From positions 1 through 11,291 of the forward strand of contig CAYMTN010000177.1 of assembly GCA_964393335.1 (NCBI GenBank): a stretch of DNA of 11,291 nt. Reading direction: 5' to 3'. Both the position numbers and the translations under genes were made by a program. Positions within the stretch are counted from its first letter, which is position 1; each line of letters opens with the position of its first letter. Source of the stretch: CAYMTN01 sp964393335 (lineage in GTDB: Bacteria > Chloroflexota > Anaerolineae > Aggregatilineales > Aggregatilineaceae). Under the pieces are notes generated by a model. The model was given only the letters and a program-made list of their open reading frames with translations, was not told where the DNA came from and ran no database searches. Below, one piece after another: positions 1 to 5,725 of this stretch.

Positions 1-388
1 GCACGTACCCGATCTGGCGGGCGCGGCCCATCATGACCACGTCCCACACCGTCGCCGGGAACCGCCAATCGATCGCTTCGTGCTGCGGCACGTACCCGAC
101 TTTCGCGTGACTGTCTTTGCACGACGCGCCCCGGATCGAGATCGAACCCTGGTGCGGCAGCAGGCCGACAATCGCCTTGAACAGCGTCGATTTTCCCGCG
201 CCGTTCGGCCCGACAATACCCACGCGTTCGCCCTCGTACACCTCAAACGAGACGCTGTCCAGGCTGCGGTCGCCGTTATAGCCCGCCGACAGGGCGTCGG
301 CCAGCATGACGCGCTGTGGGTCATCACAGCCGGTGTCAGTAACCCCGGTGTCGCGGTGGATTAGCGAGTGGATCGATAGTTCAACCAT
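1..388 (-). CDS. Zinc/manganese ABC transporter ATP-binding protein (ZnuC/MntB-like), C-terminus cut by window edge
   Basis: This is the N-terminal 129 residues of an ABC ATPase that would power metal import; the rest lies beyond position 1. Walker A is GPNGAGKST (residues 60-68). The Q-loop region YVPQHEAIDWRFPATV (99-114, Q102) is followed by DVVMMGR, and the DW-FP-TV-DVV-MGR pattern is characteristic of Mn/Zn-importer ATPases. The start at 388 has AGGGG 7 bases upstream. It gives an unusual extension of about 27 residues (IHSLIHRDTG and following) before the usual domain start near MLADALSAGYNG, so M28 (position 307) is an alternative start. The gene lies 141 bp downstream of the binding-protein gene, with a repeat array between. 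A membrane permease gene is expected next, outside the window. Zinc rather than manganese is inferred from the Zur-like operator of the operon. Confidence 0.9.
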   Translation of the reverse strand, partial: MVELSIHSLIHRDTGVTDTGCDDPQRVMLADALSAGYNGDRSLDSVSFEVYEGERVGIVGPNGAGKSTLFKAIVGLLPHQGSISIRGASCKDSHAKVGYVPQHEAIDWRFPATVWDVVMMGRARQIGYV

Positions 389-403
389 GATGGTTCCCCT
401 GGG

Positions 404-445
404 GACGGTTATTGGTTATCAGTTATCCGTAAACCGTGAACCGTA
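404..445. repeat. Heptamer-period repeat block A (six units)
   Basis: Read on the minus strand, six consecutive 7-base units occupy this stretch. They are of the type TACGGTT or CACGGTT on the 445 side, grading into AACTGAT and AACCAAT on the 404 side. Each unit begins exactly 7 bases after the last. The block lies in the gap between the binding-protein and ATPase genes of the metal operon. It is off phase by one base relative to the neighbouring block at 459-521. Confidence 0.75.
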
Positions 446-458
446 AAAAGAGCGCCGC

Positions 459-521
459 GCACGGTCTACGGCCAACGGTCTGCGGTTCACGGTCAACAGT
501 CAACGGTCAACAGTCAACGGT
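459..521. repeat. Heptamer-period repeat block B (nine units, includes an exact 14-bp tandem duplication)
   Basis: Read on the minus strand, nine consecutive 7-base units with consensus ACCGTTG fill this stretch, with variants such as ACTGTTG, ACCGTGA, ACCGCAG and GCCGTAG. On the plus strand the 14-mer GGTCAACAGTCAAC occurs at 491-504 and again at 505-518. The repeats end 8 bp from the stop codon of the binding-protein gene. There are no unique spacers, so this is not a CRISPR. It resembles the short tandemly repeated heptamers known from cyanobacteria, and in my recollection from Chloroflexota. Confidence 0.85.
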
Positions 522-529
522 ACGCGCCC

Positions 530-1651
530 TCAACGCAGCGCGTCCGCGATGGCTGACGCGTCATACTGCATGTAGTCGATATAGGTCGCGGCAGGGCCAC
601 CCGTCTCGCTCAACGATCCGGTGTACAGCGGCACGACCACCGCGCCGGATTCGCCCGCGATCTGCTGCGCGAGGTTTTCACTGACGGTCGTATCGGTGAA
701 AATCGCCGGGACGTGATGGTCTTTGATGGTCTGGATCAGTTTCAGCACGTCCTGTACGGACGGCTCCGACGCCGTGCCGCCGCCCGGCAGGATCACCCCG
801 GCCACCGCCAACCCGTAACGCGCCGCAAAATAGTTCAGCGCCTGGTGGTTGGTCACGATGGTGCGGTGAGCGTCCGGTATGGCGTCGATCTGGGTCTGGA
901 TGGCCGCGCTCAGCGCGGCGAGCTGGCTCAGGTACGCGTCCGTGTTGGCGGCGTAGCTGTCCGCGTTGGCCGGATCGAGGCCGCTCAGCGTATCGCGGAT
1001 CATCAGCGCCCACAGGCCCGCGTTAACCGGGTCGGTCCATACGTGCGGGTCGCAGCCCGATGCCGCAGTAGATTGGGAATGCCCGGCATCCCCACACACA
1101 CCCGTGTACACCACGCCCAGCGTATCGCCCGCCGCGACGTGATCCAGGCCAAACGCGGCCTCTAGCGCGGCATGGTGCGTCTCGCAGGTGGTGGCCATGT
1201 CGCCGCTCGCCGTGCCAGTTGGCGTGGCCGTGCCCGCTCCGGTCGGCGTGCCGGAATCAGCCGGGCCGGACGCGCCCGGCAGCGCGCGGACCGGCACGCA
1301 CTGCGACACGATCACCACGCGGTCGCCGCCTACTTGTTGCAGCACGGATGTCAGGCTTTCCTCGAAGTTGATGCCGACGATCAACACGGCTCCCGCGTTG
1401 CTGAGCGTGACCACGTCCTGCGCGGACGGTTCGTAGGCGTGCGGGTTGGTGCCGCGCGGCATCAACGAATCGACGACCGCCGCATCTCCCGCGACGTTTT
1501 GCGCGATATCCGCCAGAATGCTGAAACTGGCGACGACATGCAGCCGGGATTGCGCGTGCGCGCGGTCCGGCAGGGCTGGCAGCGCCAGCGCGAACACGAG
1601 TAGACCGATCAAACCTGCCAGGCAGGCGCGTTTGTGAACCATCAGACTCAA
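530..1651 (-). CDS. Metal (zinc) ABC transporter substrate-binding protein, ZnuA/TroA family
   Basis: A 373-residue exported protein that would capture Zn2+ (or Mn2+) outside the membrane for the ATPase/permease pair. A signal peptide is clear: basic MVHKR, a hydrophobic LAGLIGLLVFALALPAL stretch, and likely cleavage after AHA (residue 33). Family motifs follow: ASFSILADIAQNV, NPHAYEPS (H71), DPHVWTDP (H203), TNHQALNYFAARYGL (H269) and IFTDTTVSENLAQQIA (D320). The three His plus D320 are the likely metal ligands. Residues about 120-200 form an insert with Thr/Gly/Pro-rich sequence and scattered Cys/His (C156, H159, H160, H171, C186, H191, C200), at the place where ZnuA proteins carry a metal-rich loop. 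The TTG start at 1651 overlaps the repressor stop by 4 bases (TTGA), with AAGGAG 4 bases upstream. An ATG at 1642 (MVHKRAC) is an equally plausible start, 13 bases from the same AAGGAG. It is co-transcribed with the repressor. Confidence 0.93.
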   Translation of the reverse strand: MSLMVHKRACLAGLIGLLVFALALPALPDRAHAQSRLHVVASFSILADIAQNVAGDAAVVDSLMPRGTNPHAYEPSAQDVVTLSNAGAVLIVGINFEESLTSVLQQVGGDRVVIVSQCVPVRALPGASGPADSGTPTGAGTATPTGTASGDMATTCETHHAALEAAFGLDHVAAGDTLGVVYTGVCGDAGHSQSTAASGCDPHVWTDPVNAGLWALMIRDTLSGLDPANADSYAANTDAYLSQLAALSAAIQTQIDAIPDAHRTIVTNHQALNYFAARYGLAVAGVILPGGGTASEPSVQDVLKLIQTIKDHHVPAIFTDTTVSENLAQQIAGESGAVVVPLYTGSLSETGGPAATYIDYMQYDASAIADALR

Positions 1652-2106
1652 GCTGCTCCTTGGCGCGAATCATCGCCGGTCGTTTGTTGGCATGCTTCGC
1701 ACAGGCCGGAGATTTCCAGCCAGTGGCCGGTGATCGCGTACCCGGTGCGCTGCGCGACCCGGTCCAAAAAACCGCCCAACTCGCAGCCCGCCACCTCGAC
1801 CACCGCGTGACACTGCTCGCAGACGACGTGATGCGTGTGGCCCGGCGTGGCGAGCGCGTACCCGTGACAGCCGTCTGCCAGGTGAACCGGACGCACAGCC
1901 CCCATCGTTTCCATCAGTTCGAGCATCCGGTACACCGTGACCAGGCCCAACTCGGCGCAAAACGCCTGCCCGCGCGCCTGGATTTCGGCAGGCGAGAGGG
2001 GTTTGGGGGCGGCGATCAACACGCGCAGAATCGCGCAGCGCGGCTGGGTCAGCCGGTGCCCTTGCGTGCGGAGTTGCTCGGCGAGCGTCTCAAAACGGGT
2101 GATCAT
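1648..2106 (-). CDS. Fur-family metalloregulator, probable zinc uptake repressor (Zur)
   Basis: A 152-residue Fur-superfamily repressor. The N-terminal winged helix contains RLTQPRCAILRVL (18-30) and the recognition-helix region LGLVTVYRMLELMETMGAV (53-71). The C-terminal half has the HTHHVVCEQC signature (90-99) and a second pair CEAC (136-139). Together C96/C99 and C136/C139 give the four-Cys structural zinc site of the family, and H90, H92, H93 and C80 are candidates for the regulatory metal site. The ATG at 2106 has AGAGG 8 bases upstream. It is the first gene of an operon with a ZnuA-like binding protein (4-base overlap) and a ZnuC-like ATPase. A Zur-box-like palindrome overlaps the predicted transcription start. 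Together these favour Zur, self-repressed in zinc-replete cells. Manganese-responsive Mur and iron Fur are alternatives that sequence alone cannot exclude. Confidence 0.93.
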   Translation of the reverse strand: MITRFETLAEQLRTQGHRLTQPRCAILRVLIAAPKPLSPAEIQARGQAFCAELGLVTVYRMLELMETMGAVRPVHLADGCHGYALATPGHTHHVVCEQCHAVVEVAGCELGGFLDRVAQRTGYAITGHWLEISGLCEACQQTTGDDSRQGAA

Positions 2107-2139
2107 GATCAGGACCTCTGGCGATTTTTACGGCGCATA

Positions 2140-2158
2140 ATTGAAAAATGTTTTCAAT
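2140..2158. promoter_or_regulatory. Zur-box-like operator palindrome
   Basis: ATTGAAAA-ATG-TTTTCAAT is a perfect inverted repeat with 8-bp arms and a 3-bp centre. It closely resembles the Zur box of actinobacteria (TGAAAAT-type arms around a short centre). It begins 5 bp downstream of the predicted -10 box and covers the likely transcription start near 2157, a position suited to repression. The repressor gene starts about 34 bp further on, which implies autoregulation. Confidence 0.72.
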
Positions 2159-2163
2159 AAGGG

Positions 2164-2192
2164 ATTCTATCGACTGACTGCGGCGCTGTCAA
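2164..2192 (-). promoter_or_regulatory. Sigma-70 promoter of the metal-uptake operon
   Basis: On the minus strand, TTGACA (2192-2187) is followed by a 17-bp spacer and TAGAAT (2169-2164). This is a perfect -35 box with a five-of-six -10 box at ideal spacing. The predicted start is near 2157, giving a leader of about 50 nt. The Zur-like palindrome lies immediately downstream. Confidence 0.78.
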
Positions 2193-2255
2193 GGTTGGGT
2201 TTTGCAGTGGGGCGGATTCACGCCAGCGGGTCGCCCCGGACGCGATGCGCAATCC

Positions 2256-2284
2256 TGGCCAATACAGAACGCATGTGCTATCAT
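2256..2284 (+). promoter_or_regulatory. Candidate promoter for the alpha/beta hydrolase gene
   Basis: TATCAT (2279-2284) is preceded by TG plus one base, an extended -10 pattern. TGGCCA (2256-2261) lies 17 bp upstream and matches four of six -35 positions. The predicted start near 2291 leaves a leader of about 30 nt before the ATG at 2320. The promoter diverges from the metal-operon promoter, and no Zur-like palindrome is seen on this side. Confidence 0.45.
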
Positions 2285-2304
2285 TCAGAGGCGCGTATGT
2301 CCAA

Positions 2305-2311
2305 AAGGAGG
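2305..2311 (+). promoter_or_regulatory. Strong ribosome binding site deciding the hydrolase start
   Basis: AAGGAGG ends 8 bases before the ATG at 2320. It is an almost ideal Shine-Dalgarno sequence. It shows that the start is 2320 and not the in-frame ATG at 2245, which has no such site and would add 25 residues unlike the fold. Confidence 0.85.
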
Positions 2312-2319
2312 AAATCACG

Positions 2320-3144
2320 ATGGAGTGCCAGTTGGAGACGATCACGATCCAGTACGAGCTGCGTGGCGAGGGCAGGCCGCTTCTTATGTTACATGGCATG
2401 CCGCTCGACCGGCGGCACATGATCCGCGAGATGGAGCCGCTTTTCGCAGAGCGTGACGGGTGGCAGCGCATTTACCTGGACCTGCCCGGCATGGGTCAGA
2501 CGCCCGCGCCGGATTGGCTCGTATGCCAGGATCAGGTGCTTGACGTGCTGCTGCAATTCATCGACCGTGTGGCACCGGGGCGGTTTGTCGTGGCGGGGTT
2601 GTCGTATGGCGGCTATCTGGCGCGGGGTGTTGTCTATCGCCGGGCGGCGCGGCTGGACGGCCTGTTGCTGACGGTCCCGGCTATTCCGGGTGAGGCCGCC
2701 GAGCGTCATCTGCCGCCGCGTACGACGCTGGTGTTTGACGGGCCACTGCTGCGCAGCCTGCCGCCGGACCTGCGCCAGTCGATTGACGGGATGGCCGTCG
2801 TGCAGGGCGCGGCGCTGGTCGAGGGCTGGCAGGCGGTGATCGCGCCCGCCGTTGCCGCCGCCGATCACGGGTATCTGGCGCGGCTGCGGCAGCGGCCCGC
2901 GCTGTCGTTCGATCCCGACGCGCTGTCCGCGCCCTGCCCGGTCCCGGCTTTGATCCTCACCGGGCGGCAGGACGACGTATGCGGCTACCGTGACGCATGG
3001 GGCATTCTGGAAAATTACCCGCGCGCGACGTTCGCCGTTCTGGACCGCGCCGGGCACTGCCTGACGATGGAGCAGGAGGGATTGTTCCGCGCCTTAGTCG
3101 GCGAATGGTTGGACCGGGTCGAGGAGTACGCCGGGGCGCGTTGA
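2320..3144 (+). CDS. Alpha/beta hydrolase-fold protein
   Basis: A 274-residue cytosolic protein of the alpha/beta hydrolase fold, with no signal peptide. Residues 19-27 (RPLLMLHGM) form strand b3 with the HG oxyanion motif. LDLPGMGQT (53-61) is the typical strand b4 turn, and GLSYGG (93-98) is the nucleophile elbow with S95. TGRQDDVCGY (214-223) carries the acid (D218 or D219), and AGHCLTMEQ (244-252) the catalytic His246. The triad therefore looks intact. A cap region lies between about residues 120 and 195. The substrate cannot be told: esterase, lipase and dehalogenase-like members share this pattern. The elbow residue is Ser and not Asp, so a haloalkane dehalogenase is unlikely. It is the only plus-strand gene of the window. 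It starts divergently from the metal-uptake operon and ends 8 bp from the convergent EamA gene. Confidence 0.9.
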   Translation: MECQLETITIQYELRGEGRPLLMLHGMPLDRRHMIREMEPLFAERDGWQRIYLDLPGMGQTPAPDWLVCQDQVLDVLLQFIDRVAPGRFVVAGLSYGGYLARGVVYRRAARLDGLLLTVPAIPGEAAERHLPPRTTLVFDGPLLRSLPPDLRQSIDGMAVVQGAALVEGWQAVIAPAVAAADHGYLARLRQRPALSFDPDALSAPCPVPALILTGRQDDVCGYRDAWGILENYPRATFAVLDRAGHCLTMEQEGLFRALVGEWLDRVEEYAGAR

Positions 3145-3152
3145 TCCGCGTC

Positions 3153-3992
3153 TCAGCCTGCGATCAGCGGGATGGCGATCAGCGCGGCGGTGACGCCCGC
3201 TGCCTGCACGCGCGAAACGTGCTCGTCCAGCACAAAACGCGCCAGCAGCACCGTCACCGCCGGGTAGAGCGACGACAGCACCGACGCCACGTCGAGCCGC
3301 CCGGCCTGCGACGCCAGCAGAAAAAACGTATTGCCGCCCACGTCCAGCACGCCCGCCAGCAGCACGACCGGCAGCGCGCGCCGCGTGGGCAGCCACGCGC
3401 GGCGGCTGCTCAGCGCCAGGATCAGCATGATCACCAGCGAACAGCCCCGCGCCGACACCAGCGGCCAGAAAACCGCGCCGTCGCTGACCTGATCCATCAG
3501 CACGAAAAACAGCCCGAATCCGAAGCCCGCTACCAGCGCCAACCCCAGCCCATCCGGATGCCCGCCCAGGCTGGACGGGCGCGAGATCAGCCACACGCCG
3601 AGGATCGCCAGCGCAAATCCGCCAAGCTGCATCGGGCCGGGCAGTCCTTCGGCGGCGGCGCTGAAGACGACCGGGATCGCAGCGCCCAGCACGGCGGCGA
3701 CCGGCGCGGCGATGCCCATCCGGCCTACGGCCAGCGCCCGGTACTGCGCGGCCAGCCCCAACCCGCCGGAGACTCCCGCCGCTGCCGCCCAGGTCAGGTC
3801 CGCCAGTCTGCCGACCGGCTCCGCGCGGACCAGCGCCAGCGCCACCAACAGCACCAGCCCGACGCCGTACGATACGGCCATCACGCCAAAGACCGGCGTG
3901 CGTTTGGTGGCCAGCCCGCCGCTAAAATCGCTGGTGCCCCACGACAGTGACGCCGCCAGCCCAAAGCCGACCGCCGCCAGCCCGTTTCCCAT
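3153..3992 (-). CDS. EamA/DMT-superfamily transporter
   Basis: A 279-residue, highly hydrophobic inner-membrane protein with about ten predicted helices, arranged as two EamA repeats (about 1-140 and 148-279). The first repeat opens with GFGLAASLSWGTSDFSGGLA. Its end shows YRALAVGRMGIAAPVAAVLGA (84-104), and the second repeat ends ASVLSSLYPAVTVLLARFVL (236-255) followed by DEH. These are classic DMT half-repeat signatures. The substrate is unknown; family members export amino acids, metabolites or drugs. The ATG at 3992 lies 2 bases after the stop of the upstream fusion gene, so translation is probably coupled. No clear Shine-Dalgarno is seen. A longer reading to 4121 would overlap the thioredoxin domain by over 120 bases and adds an arginine-rich non-membrane stretch, so it was not chosen. 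It is the last gene of the antiporter operon. Confidence 0.88.
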   Translation of the reverse strand: MGNGLAAVGFGLAASLSWGTSDFSGGLATKRTPVFGVMAVSYGVGLVLLVALALVRAEPVGRLADLTWAAAAGVSGGLGLAAQYRALAVGRMGIAAPVAAVLGAAIPVVFSAAAEGLPGPMQLGGFALAILGVWLISRPSSLGGHPDGLGLALVAGFGFGLFFVLMDQVSDGAVFWPLVSARGCSLVIMLILALSSRRAWLPTRRALPVVLLAGVLDVGGNTFFLLASQAGRLDVASVLSSLYPAVTVLLARFVLDEHVSRVQAAGVTAALIAIPLIAG

Positions 3993-3994
3993 GA

Positions 3995-5323
3995 TTAAGA
4001 CGCGTCCAACAGATCGAGGTAGGTCGCTACGTCGTGATCGTGCAGCGCCCCAACGTGGCGGAAGCGCACGATTCCGGCGCGGTCGATGATGTACGTCGTC
4101 GGAATCTGCGCGACGGCCCACGCCTGGAAAAACGCCAAGTCCGTGCTGAGCGCGACCGGCAGCGTCAGGTCGAAGCGCTGCATGAAGGTGCGGATTCCGC
4201 CTTCGTCTTGCCCATCGGCCGGATCGGTGATCGTGATCACGGCGATTCCTTCATCGCCGCGCGTGTCGTACACCGATTGCAGCAGCGGCATTTCTTCCTG
4301 GCAGGGGACGCACCACGTCGCCCAGAAGGACAAAAACACGATCTGCCCGGCGAAATCGTCCAGGCGCAGCGTGCCGCCGTCCAGGGTCGGCAGCGTGACG
4401 TCCGGCGCGGGCTGGCCGACCGGCGTTTCTTCGGTGGGCGGTGGCGTGACCGGCAGCGGCGTCGGCGGGATGAACGTCACCGGGGCCGGAGTCGGGTACC
4501 CGGTGAACGGGTTCGCGGCGGCCTGCGTGGCGTCCGAATCGCGGTTTTGCGCCTGCGTGATTGCCAGCGCCGCGCCTGCCGCCATCAGCACCAGCAGCAG
4601 CACTGGCAGCACGCGTCTGCGCCGTGACGCGTCACGCCGCATGACCCGCCGTGTCTGCCACACCACGCGGAAAAAGTGGATCATCTGTTGCAGCGGTTTG
4701 ATGTGGCTTGTTTCGTCACCGTAAATCGTGCGGATCGGAGTGCCTTCCAGCGTGTAGCCGCGCTGCACGCACGTCACGATCATCTCGACTTCAAATTCAA
4801 AGCCCTGCTCGCGGCTGGCGAGTGTCGCTTCCATCAGGCGGCGGCTGATCAGCCGGTAGCCGGACTGGTTATCGGTCACGCGCTGGCCGAGCGCCCACGA
4901 AAACAACCAGCGCCCAATCGTGTTGGAGATGTTGCGCGGAAACGGCATGTGCTTGAACGCGCGTTCCCCGATGATCAGGTCCGGCTGGCGCGCGGCGTAG
5001 GCGTCGAGAAATGCCGGAATCTCGGCGGGATCGTGCTGGTTGTCGGCGTCGAGCGTGATCACGGCGTCGTAACCCGCCTCCAGCGCGCGCCGGAATCCCG
5101 CCCGCAGCGCCGCGCCTTTGCCCTGGTTGGGGCGCTGGTACAGCACCTCGGCCCCGGCGGACTCGGCGTGTGACGCAGTGTCGTCGGTCGAGCCGTCGTC
5201 CACGACCAGCACCGGCAGGTGCGCCCGCGCGCCGTCGATCACGGCGGCCACGCGCGCCCCTTCGTTATAAGCCGGGATCAGCGCCAGCACGCGCCCGGCG
5301 GAAGAAGCAGCGGTATCACTCAC
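3995..5323 (-). CDS. Glycosyltransferase family 2 (DPM1-like) fused to a membrane-anchored TlpA/thioredoxin-like domain
   Basis: A 442-residue two-domain protein. Residues 11-228 are a GT2 (GT-A fold) domain of the polyprenyl-phosphate sugar transferase type: ALIPAYNEG (14-22), VVDDGSTDDT (40-49), the metal-binding LDADNQHDP (91-99), and DNQSGYRLISRR (151-162). After a basic stretch (RRVMRR, then SRRRR) comes one membrane helix (about 238-256). Next is a Pro/Thr-rich linker (about 270-300). A TlpA/ResA-like domain (304-442) has FWATWCVPC (active-site C338/C341) and the cis-Pro segment IPTTYIID (P408). The positive-inside rule puts the transferase in the cytosol and the thiol domain outside. 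The start is GTG at 5323 with AGGA 9 bases upstream. An ATG at 4642 (M228) opens MRRDASRRRRVLPVLLLVLM, which looks like a normal N-terminus of a membrane thioredoxin. The ORF may thus be two genes fused by loss of a stop codon, or may carry an internal start. Confidence 0.88.
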   Translation of the reverse strand: MSDTAASSAGRVLALIPAYNEGARVAAVIDGARAHLPVLVVDDGSTDDTASHAESAGAEVLYQRPNQGKGAALRAGFRRALEAGYDAVITLDADNQHDPAEIPAFLDAYAARQPDLIIGERAFKHMPFPRNISNTIGRWLFSWALGQRVTDNQSGYRLISRRLMEATLASREQGFEFEVEMIVTCVQRGYTLEGTPIRTIYGDETSHIKPLQQMIHFFRVVWQTRRVMRRDASRRRRVLPVLLLVLMAAGAALAITQAQNRDSDATQAAANPFTGYPTPAPVTFIPPTPLPVTPPPTEETPVGQPAPDVTLPTLDGGTLRLDDFAGQIVFLSFWATWCVPCQEEMPLLQSVYDTRGDEGIAVITITDPADGQDEGGIRTFMQRFDLTLPVALSTDLAFFQAWAVAQIPTTYIIDRAGIVRFRHVGALHDHDVATYLDLLDAS

Positions 5324-5343
5324 GTCCTGTTATCCTGTGCACG

Positions 5344-5715
5344 TTACCCGGATGGGGTGCCGCGCTGGGGCCGCATGCCGATGATCCGCTCGACGTCCAG
5401 CACAAACGCCACGCCGGACCCCTCCTGATCCAGCGATTCGGTTCCCAACACGCGGCAGGCCGCGTCGATCAGGGTATCGACCAGATGATCGTCGACGACC
5501 GAAAAAATCGTCTGGTTGGTTTCTTCGATCTGGCGCATGACGCGCGCCATCGAGACAAACAGGGGAATCTCCAGCGACTTACTTTTTTCGCGCAGGTGGT
5601 GCAGGCCGAAACTTTCGACCAGCGTCACGCCCGGTGCTCCGGCGGCCTCCCATGCCTCGGCAACGGTCAGGCCCTTGTCGATGTGCGTGGTAATCAGGAT
5701 CACAAGTTTAGACAT
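5344..5715 (-). CDS. PII-like (GlnB-fold) small regulatory protein
   Basis: A 123-residue cytosolic protein whose pattern fits the ferredoxin-like PII fold. KLVILITTHIDKG (3-15) is b1, TVAEAWEAAGAPGVTLVESFG (17-37) is helix and b2, and NQTIFSVVDDHLVDTLIDAACRVLG (67-91) is b3 and helix. GVAFVLDVERIIGMR (101-115) matches the GKIFV-PVE-AIRIR end of PII proteins. The T-loop region (about 38-62) does not hold the uridylylated Tyr or the glycine-rich GHTE-type nucleotide loop of classical GlnB, so it is a divergent PII-like protein and not a nitrogen sensor by default. AAGGAGG lies 5 bases before the ATG and overlaps the stop codon of the antiporter gene, with 10 bp between the two genes. This suggests co-expression and perhaps control of the antiporter by ligand-dependent binding. 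The ligand is unknown. Confidence 0.75.
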   Translation of the reverse strand: MSKLVILITTHIDKGLTVAEAWEAAGAPGVTLVESFGLHHLREKSKSLEIPLFVSMARVMRQIEETNQTIFSVVDDHLVDTLIDAACRVLGTESLDQEGSGVAFVLDVERIIGMRPQRGTPSG

Positions 5716-5725
5716 GGCGACCTCC

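Noticed and set aside
459..521. Possible CRISPR or iteron array
   Set aside because: The repeats are 7 bases long and directly adjacent with no unique spacers, and no cas or replication gene is nearby.
2245..2319. N-terminal extension of the hydrolase to the ATG at 2245
   Set aside because: The strong AAGGAGG at 2305-2311 points to the ATG at 2320, and the extension covers the candidate promoter.
2389..3057. Minus-strand open frame opposite the hydrolase
   Set aside because: The plus-strand frame has an ideal ribosome binding site and an intact catalytic triad; the minus-strand product has no recognisable motif.
3142..3155. Bidirectional terminator between the convergent hydrolase and EamA genes
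   Set aside because: Only 8 bp separate the stops, and no stem of useful length with flanking A/T-runs was found around them.
2997..3950. Plus-strand open frame of 317 codons
   Set aside because: It runs antisense to the EamA gene and is a low-complexity Arg/Gln/His product; the minus-strand frame has clear membrane segments and family motifs.
4623..4636. 14-bp perfect palindrome CGTGACGCGTCACG as an operator or recombination site
   Set aside because: It lies inside a coding region and a palindrome of this length is expected about once by chance in 11 kb; it is mentioned only because it is at the fusion junction.
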